A DNA stretch of 64,000 nucleotides from Bacillota bacterium (GTDB lineage Bacteria > Bacillota > UBA4882 > UBA8346), in assembly GCA_023402395.1 (NCBI GenBank), contig JAEYGI010000042.1:124001-188000 (forward strand), given 5' to 3'. Shown one piece after another: positions 60,242-64,000 of this stretch. Under the pieces are notes generated by a model. That model searched no databases. It was not told the DNA's origin and saw nothing but the letters and a program-made list of their open reading frames with translations. Positions within the stretch are counted from its first letter, which is position 1. Each line of letters begins with the position of its first letter. The translations under genes and the position numbers were made by a program.

Positions 60242-60358
60242 TTGGCGGCATTACCAATCAAGCCAAGCGGAAGTTATGACCGGGGCGGCCTCCCAAAGCG
60301 GGTCGATGTCTTAGTGGCCCTGACGCGGTGGGAGCCCTCGGCCAAGCGCGGCGATTAA
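60242..60358 (+). CDS. Possible 38-residue small protein
   Basis: Frame from TTG 60242 to TAA 60358, with AGGGGTGA about 10 bp upstream. It reads LAALPIKPSGSYDRGGLPKR at the start. No family recognised, and no hydrophobic segment. It could be a chance frame in the 147-bp gap between the NifX-like and NifD-like genes. Confidence 0.25.
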   Translation: MAALPIKPSGSYDRGGLPKRVDVLVALTRWEPSAKRGD

Positions 60359-60383
60359 AATGCGAACAAGGGGAGGAAAGAAC

Positions 60384-61859
60384 ATGACCATCAACATGCA
60401 AAGCCCGGAGGCGCCGACCCGGGAGAACCGGCTGGGCGCGATCACCGGCTATCAGGGAACGATCAAGGATTTGGCGGCGCAAGCGAGCGGCTGCTCCTTA
60501 AAGAACCGGGAGCGCGGTTTCAGCCAGACCAGCGCTTGCAGTTCCGGCTGCGCCCAGAGCCACTTGTCGGGAATCCGGGACGCCGCCATCGTCAGTCACG
60601 GGCCGATCGGCTGCGCCGCGGATTCGATCGCGGCCAACGTGACCAACAAATGGGGTTACCGGGTCCGGAACTGGGAATACCGGAACGTCAACTTTATCTG
60701 CACCAATATGACCGAGGAGGATACCGTCTTCGGCGCCGCCGCCAAGTTGCGGGAGGCGATCCGGGAAGCCTACCGCCGCTTTCAGCCGCGAGCCATCTTT
60801 GTGACCACTTCCTGCACCTCGGCGATTATCGGCGAGGATATTACCGGGATTCTGGAGGAATTGCGCGAGGAGCTCCCGATCCCGCTGGCGCCGGTTTTCT
60901 GCGAAGGATTCCGGTCCAAGGTGTGGGCCTCGGGATTTGACGCCGCCTATCACGCCATCTTGACCCAGATCGTTAAACCGCCGGCCACCAAGACCAATGC
61001 CGTCAATATGATCAATTTCCGGGGCAGCGCCAAGGAGTCGATCACCCGGATCCTGGCCCGGCTCGGCTTGCGGCCGGTCTTTATCGCGCCGTTCAGCACT
61101 ATTGAGGAACTGTCCCACACCTCGGAAGCGGCGGCGACCATCAGTATCTGCGGCACGCTGGGCGGGTATTTCGGAAACGGGTTGGAACAACAATACGGGG
61201 TTCCTTATGTGAAATCAATGCAGCCCCACGGCAGCGCCGGGATGGACAGCTGGCTCCGGGGCCTGGGCCAGGCCACCGGGAAAGAACGGGAAGTCGAGGA
61301 GTTCATCACCGAGGAAAACGGGCGCATCGCGCCGGAACTGGAAGAGATCCGGACCCAACTGCGGGGGAGGAAGGCGGTGATCGGCATGGGGCCGAGCTTT
61401 GGCCACAATTACGTCCGGGTCCTGGAGGAGTTGGGAGTGGAAGTGATCTGGGGGGCCACCTGGCACTTTGATCAGCATTACGATCACGGCGCCTGTCCGG
61501 AATCCACCCTCAACATTGCCCGGCGGGAGCGGGAAAAGGATCTTCCGGTCAGCGTCTGCGATCAGCAGAATTATGAATTGCTCAACCTCTTGAACAAGTT
61601 ACGGCCGGATCTCTATGTCTCCCGCCACGGCGGAACCTCGGTGTGGGCCACCAAGATGGGGATCACTTCGATCATGGTCGCTGATGAGTTCAGCGCCTTC
61701 GGCTACCAGGGCCTGGTGGACTTCGGCTACCGGATCATCGACTCTTTGGCCAACCGGAGCCTGGCCAAAAATCTGGCGGCCCGGATCAAGCTTCCCTATA
61801 CCGATTGGTGGCTGGCGCAGGACAGCTTCAGTTTATTGAAAGAGGCGGAGGTGGGCTGA
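60384..61859 (+). CDS. Nitrogenase-like component 1, NifD-like alpha subunit
   Basis: 491 residues of the nitrogenase component 1 superfamily. Cys56 (GCAQSH), Cys77 (HGPIGCAAD) and Cys144 (TSCTSAIIGEDITG) match the three P-cluster cysteines of NifD. CEGFRSKVWASGFDAAYHA corresponds to the NifD CEGFRG region, and Cys256 (ISICGTLGG) to the cofactor-binding Cys. The cofactor His of NifD (in MHSWDY) aligns with a non-His position in MVADEFSAFGYQG, so the active site differs. ATG 60384 follows GGGGAGGAAAG. It is more like group IV/VI nitrogenase-like enzymes than true NifD. Confidence 0.88.
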   Translation: MTINMQSPEAPTRENRLGAITGYQGTIKDLAAQASGCSLKNRERGFSQTSACSSGCAQSHLSGIRDAAIVSHGPIGCAADSIAANVTNKWGYRVRNWEYRNVNFICTNMTEEDTVFGAAAKLREAIREAYRRFQPRAIFVTTSCTSAIIGEDITGILEELREELPIPLAPVFCEGFRSKVWASGFDAAYHAILTQIVKPPATKTNAVNMINFRGSAKESITRILARLGLRPVFIAPFSTIEELSHTSEAAATISICGTLGGYFGNGLEQQYGVPYVKSMQPHGSAGMDSWLRGLGQATGKEREVEEFITEENGRIAPELEEIRTQLRGRKAVIGMGPSFGHNYVRVLEELGVEVIWGATWHFDQHYDHGACPESTLNIARREREKDLPVSVCDQQNYELLNLLNKLRPDLYVSRHGGTSVWATKMGITSIMVADEFSAFGYQGLVDFGYRIIDSLANRSLAKNLAARIKLPYTDWWLAQDSFSLLKEAEVG

Positions 61860-63178
61860 TGGCGCGGTTGGTCGAACAGATCCGGCATGTTTGCGCCCTC
61901 GGCGCGTTGCAAACGGTTCAGGCCATTGACCGGGCGGTGCCGATCCTGCATGCCGGCCCGGGGTGCGGCCAGAAGCTATGGGGCGCTTTGGCGGTGGAAA
62001 ACGGCTGCCAGGGTTCGGGATACATCGGCGGCCACTCGGTGCCTTCCACCAATGCCAGCGAAAAAGAGATTATCTTCGGCGGATCGGAGCGGCTGCGGGA
62101 GGTGATCGAAAACTCCTTCAAGGTGCTCGATGCCGATTTGTATGTGGTGTTAACCGGTTGCACCTCGGATATTGTCGGCGATGACGTCGGCGAAGTGGTC
62201 AGGAGCTTTCAAGCCCAGGGCCGGCCGATCGTGCACGCCGAAACGGGCGGATTCAAGGGAACCAACATTTATGGGCATGAGTTGGTGCTGGAGGCGCTGA
62301 TCGATCAATTTCTGCCCGAACCGGGCGAAGCGGTTCAGCCCGGCCTGGTCAACGTCTGGGCGTCGGTTCCCTACCATGACGCGTTCTGGACCGGCAATTT
62401 GAATGGCGTCGGCCGGCTGCTGTCGCAGATCGGGCTAGAGCCGAATCTCATCTTCGGCCCCGGCCGGGGCGTGGCCGCGTTGCGGAAAATCCCCCGGGCT
62501 CAGTTCAATCTGGTTCTCTCGCCTTGGGTGGGATTGCGAAACGCCAACCATCTGCGCGAAAAATACGGAACGCCGTTTCTACATTACCCCGCGCTACCGA
62601 TCGGACCCACCGAGACCGGTAAGTTCCTACGGGCCGTGGGCCAGTTCGCCGGGGCGGCGCCGGAAACCGTCGCCCAGCTGATCAAGGAGTCTGAAGACGA
62701 TTATTATTACTACATTGAACGGACCGCCGACATCATCCTGGAGACGCGGCTGATGCCGCGGCGGTTTACCGCCATCGCCGACGCTTTTTATACGCTCGGC
62801 CTGGCCCGGTTTCTCATCAATGATCTGGGTTTGCTGCCGGAGACGCAATTTATCACCGACGATACACCCCCGCAGTACCGGGAAGCGATCGCCGCCGAGT
62901 TCGGGCAGTTCATTGAAGGAATCAAGGCGCCGGTGGCCTTCACCAATGACGGCGGCGAGATTCACGAGCAGTTGCGCGGGGTTAAATTCCACAGCCGCCC
63001 GTTGATCCTGGGAAGCTCCTGGGAACGGGTCCTGGCCAAAGAGCTCAACGGATACCAGTTATCGATCGCGTTGCCGGTGACCGACCGGATGATCTTGAAC
63101 CGTTCCTATGTGGGGTACGAGGGAGCGCAGCGGCTGATTGAAGACGTCTATACCGTGGTTTTGCAGGATTTTCAATAG
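61859..63178 (+). CDS. Nitrogenase-like component 1, NifK-like beta subunit
   Basis: 439 residues. Cys12 (HVCALGALQTV), Cys36 (GPGCGQKLWG) and Cys101 (TGCTSDIVGDDVGEV) match the beta-subunit P-cluster cysteines; Cys50 in ENGCQGSGY is extra. VPSTNASEKEIIFGGSERLREVI resembles the FGG motif region shared by the superfamily. It is shorter than NifK (about 520) because the long N-terminal extension is absent. Starts by TGATG overlap with the alpha gene, so the two form a complex. No NifH-like reductase gene lies in the window; it may follow past the end. Confidence 0.88.
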   Translation: MARLVEQIRHVCALGALQTVQAIDRAVPILHAGPGCGQKLWGALAVENGCQGSGYIGGHSVPSTNASEKEIIFGGSERLREVIENSFKVLDADLYVVLTGCTSDIVGDDVGEVVRSFQAQGRPIVHAETGGFKGTNIYGHELVLEALIDQFLPEPGEAVQPGLVNVWASVPYHDAFWTGNLNGVGRLLSQIGLEPNLIFGPGRGVAALRKIPRAQFNLVLSPWVGLRNANHLREKYGTPFLHYPALPIGPTETGKFLRAVGQFAGAAPETVAQLIKESEDDYYYYIERTADIILETRLMPRRFTAIADAFYTLGLARFLINDLGLLPETQFITDDTPPQYREAIAAEFGQFIEGIKAPVAFTNDGGEIHEQLRGVKFHSRPLILGSSWERVLAKELNGYQLSIALPVTDRMILNRSYVGYEGAQRLIEDVYTVVLQDFQ

Positions 63179-63263
63179 ATACGCCGGCGCCCGGGGCCAA
63201 AACGGTTGGCAATACCCGTCGAATTTGTTCCTTTGGCCCATGTCGAAAACGGTGGGAGGTGAC

Positions 63264-64000
63264 ATGATGAGCTTCAATCTATGGGAAAAAGCATTCAAAA
63301 TCGCCCACGGCCTGTCGGCAATCTTCCTTTTCCTGCTGATATGGGAAGCCGCGGCCCGCTTCGGCGCGATCAATCCGCTGTTTTTGCCGCCGTTTTCCAA
63401 GGTCGCGCAAGCCTTCTGGAATCTGGCCAGCACCGGGGTTCTTTTTAAACATTTGCTCGTCAGCTTGCAGCGGGCGGTGCTCGGATTCACGGCGGGCCTG
63501 GCCATCTCGATTCCGCTGGGTTTACTGATCGGTTGGTATAAGGGGTTCGAGCGTTTTATCGATCCTTTGCTGCAGACCTTCCGGCAAACTTCGGCGCTGT
63601 CGCTGTTCCCCGTGTTTATCCTGCTGTTTGGGATCGGCGAGGTTTCCAAGGTGGCGATCATCTTCTGGGGCGTGCAATGGCCGATCCTGCTGAACACCAT
63701 CTCCGGGGTGCGAAGCGTGGAGCCTTTGTTAATCAAATCAGCCCGTTCGATGGGCGCTTCCTCGCTGACCATGTTCCGCAAGGTAATCATCCCCGGCGCG
63801 TTCCCGTCGATCTTTACCGGAATCCGTCTTAGCGCCACCTATTCGATTTTGATCCTGATCGCGGCGGAGATGATCGGCTCCAACGCCGGGCTTGGTTTTC
63901 TGCTGTACTCGTCGGAGACCACGTTTCAGATTCCGGAAATGTATGCCGCGATCGTGACCATGTCGTTGCTGGGATTGGCCGTAAACTACCTGCTGCTGGC
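63264..64000 (+). CDS. ABC transporter permease, SsuC/TauC/NrtB-like (cut by window edge)
   Basis: First 245 residues of a six-helix permease of the nitrate/sulfonate/taurine family. LFLLIWEAAARFGAINPLFLPP and SLQRAVLGFTAGLAISIPLG are typical, and the coupling EAA-like loop is seen in SARSMGASSLTMFRKVIIPGAFPSIFTGIR. GGGAGGTGAC precedes ATG 63264. It lies 85 bp after the NifK-like gene, in the same direction, which suggests that the imported compound is the substrate or precursor for the nitrogenase-like enzyme. Confidence 0.9.
   Translation, partial: MMSFNLWEKAFKIAHGLSAIFLFLLIWEAAARFGAINPLFLPPFSKVAQAFWNLASTGVLFKHLLVSLQRAVLGFTAGLAISIPLGLLIGWYKGFERFIDPLLQTFRQTSALSLFPVFILLFGIGEVSKVAIIFWGVQWPILLNTISGVRSVEPLLIKSARSMGASSLTMFRKVIIPGAFPSIFTGIRLSATYSILILIAAEMIGSNAGLGFLLYSSETTFQIPEMYAAIVTMSLLGLAVNYLLL

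Noticed and set aside
63059..63838. 259-residue minus-strand frame opposite the ABC permease gene
   Set aside because: The plus strand encodes a clear SsuC/TauC-type permease and the NifK-like C-terminus; the antisense frame is a shadow of GC-rich codons.

Overview
The window reads as chromosomal DNA of a spore-former-like Firmicute with a probable outer membrane. Firmicute traits are a GlnR-like MerR regulator beside glnA, split gcvPA/gcvPB, a glycine riboswitch, a glmS ribozyme, a SleB-like cortex hydrolase and a YndM/DUF2512 protein. Two signal-peptide proteins that look like beta-barrels ending in aromatic Phe (17512-18495, 28593-29240) point to a diderm lineage such as Limnochordia/Hydrogenispora-like or Negativicutes. 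That placement is inference. Genes are GC-rich, while several spacers are AT-rich and full of repeats.

Layout. 1-6.5 kb, minus strand: glnA (cut by the window edge), a glnR-like gene, a lytic transglycosylase, a parS-like palindrome, and gcvT-gcvPA-gcvPB under a glycine riboswitch. 6.5-11.2 kb: cell-wall genes (NlpC/P60, a DUF4015 glycosidase-like protein, LysM-SleB) and small membrane proteins. 11.2-17 kb: ilvD, a PIN/RHH toxin-antitoxin pair and ilvBN. 17-21 kb: porin-like protein, hpt and a purine permease. 21-27.6 kb: cdaA, a FAD oxidoreductase, glmM and ribozyme-led glmS, joining c-di-AMP synthesis with amino-sugar and wall precursor supply. 27.7-36 kb: LysE exporter, a second barrel protein, an Fe-S aldo/keto reductase, two MarR-GNAT systems and an AmiC-type amidase. 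36.2-50.4 kb: a cobalamin riboswitch followed by 16 plus-strand genes covering cobalt uptake (cbiMNQO), the anaerobic corrin ring pathway to cobyric acid, and an adenosyltransferase. 51-59.4 kb: a four-gene ABC-2/GldG/DUF4340 transporter, a lipid-type ABC exporter and an EamA permease. 59.5-64 kb: a leader with two terminators, then genes for NifX-like, NifD-like and NifK-like proteins and an SsuC/TauC-type ABC permease running off the end.

Three kinds of structure are not explained by genes. (1) Three intergenic arrays with a strict 21-bp period but unrelated sequences (8041-8260, 29378-29839, 50519-50876); the first carries DnaA-box-like repeats. (2) Two families of short terminal-inverted-repeat elements, MITE-like, together about 12 copies. 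(3) A repeated GGTTGAC(C/T) octamer and duplicated attenuator-like units before the nitrogenase-like genes. The strongest candidate for an undescribed system is the nitrogenase-like enzyme with its dedicated transporter and leader.
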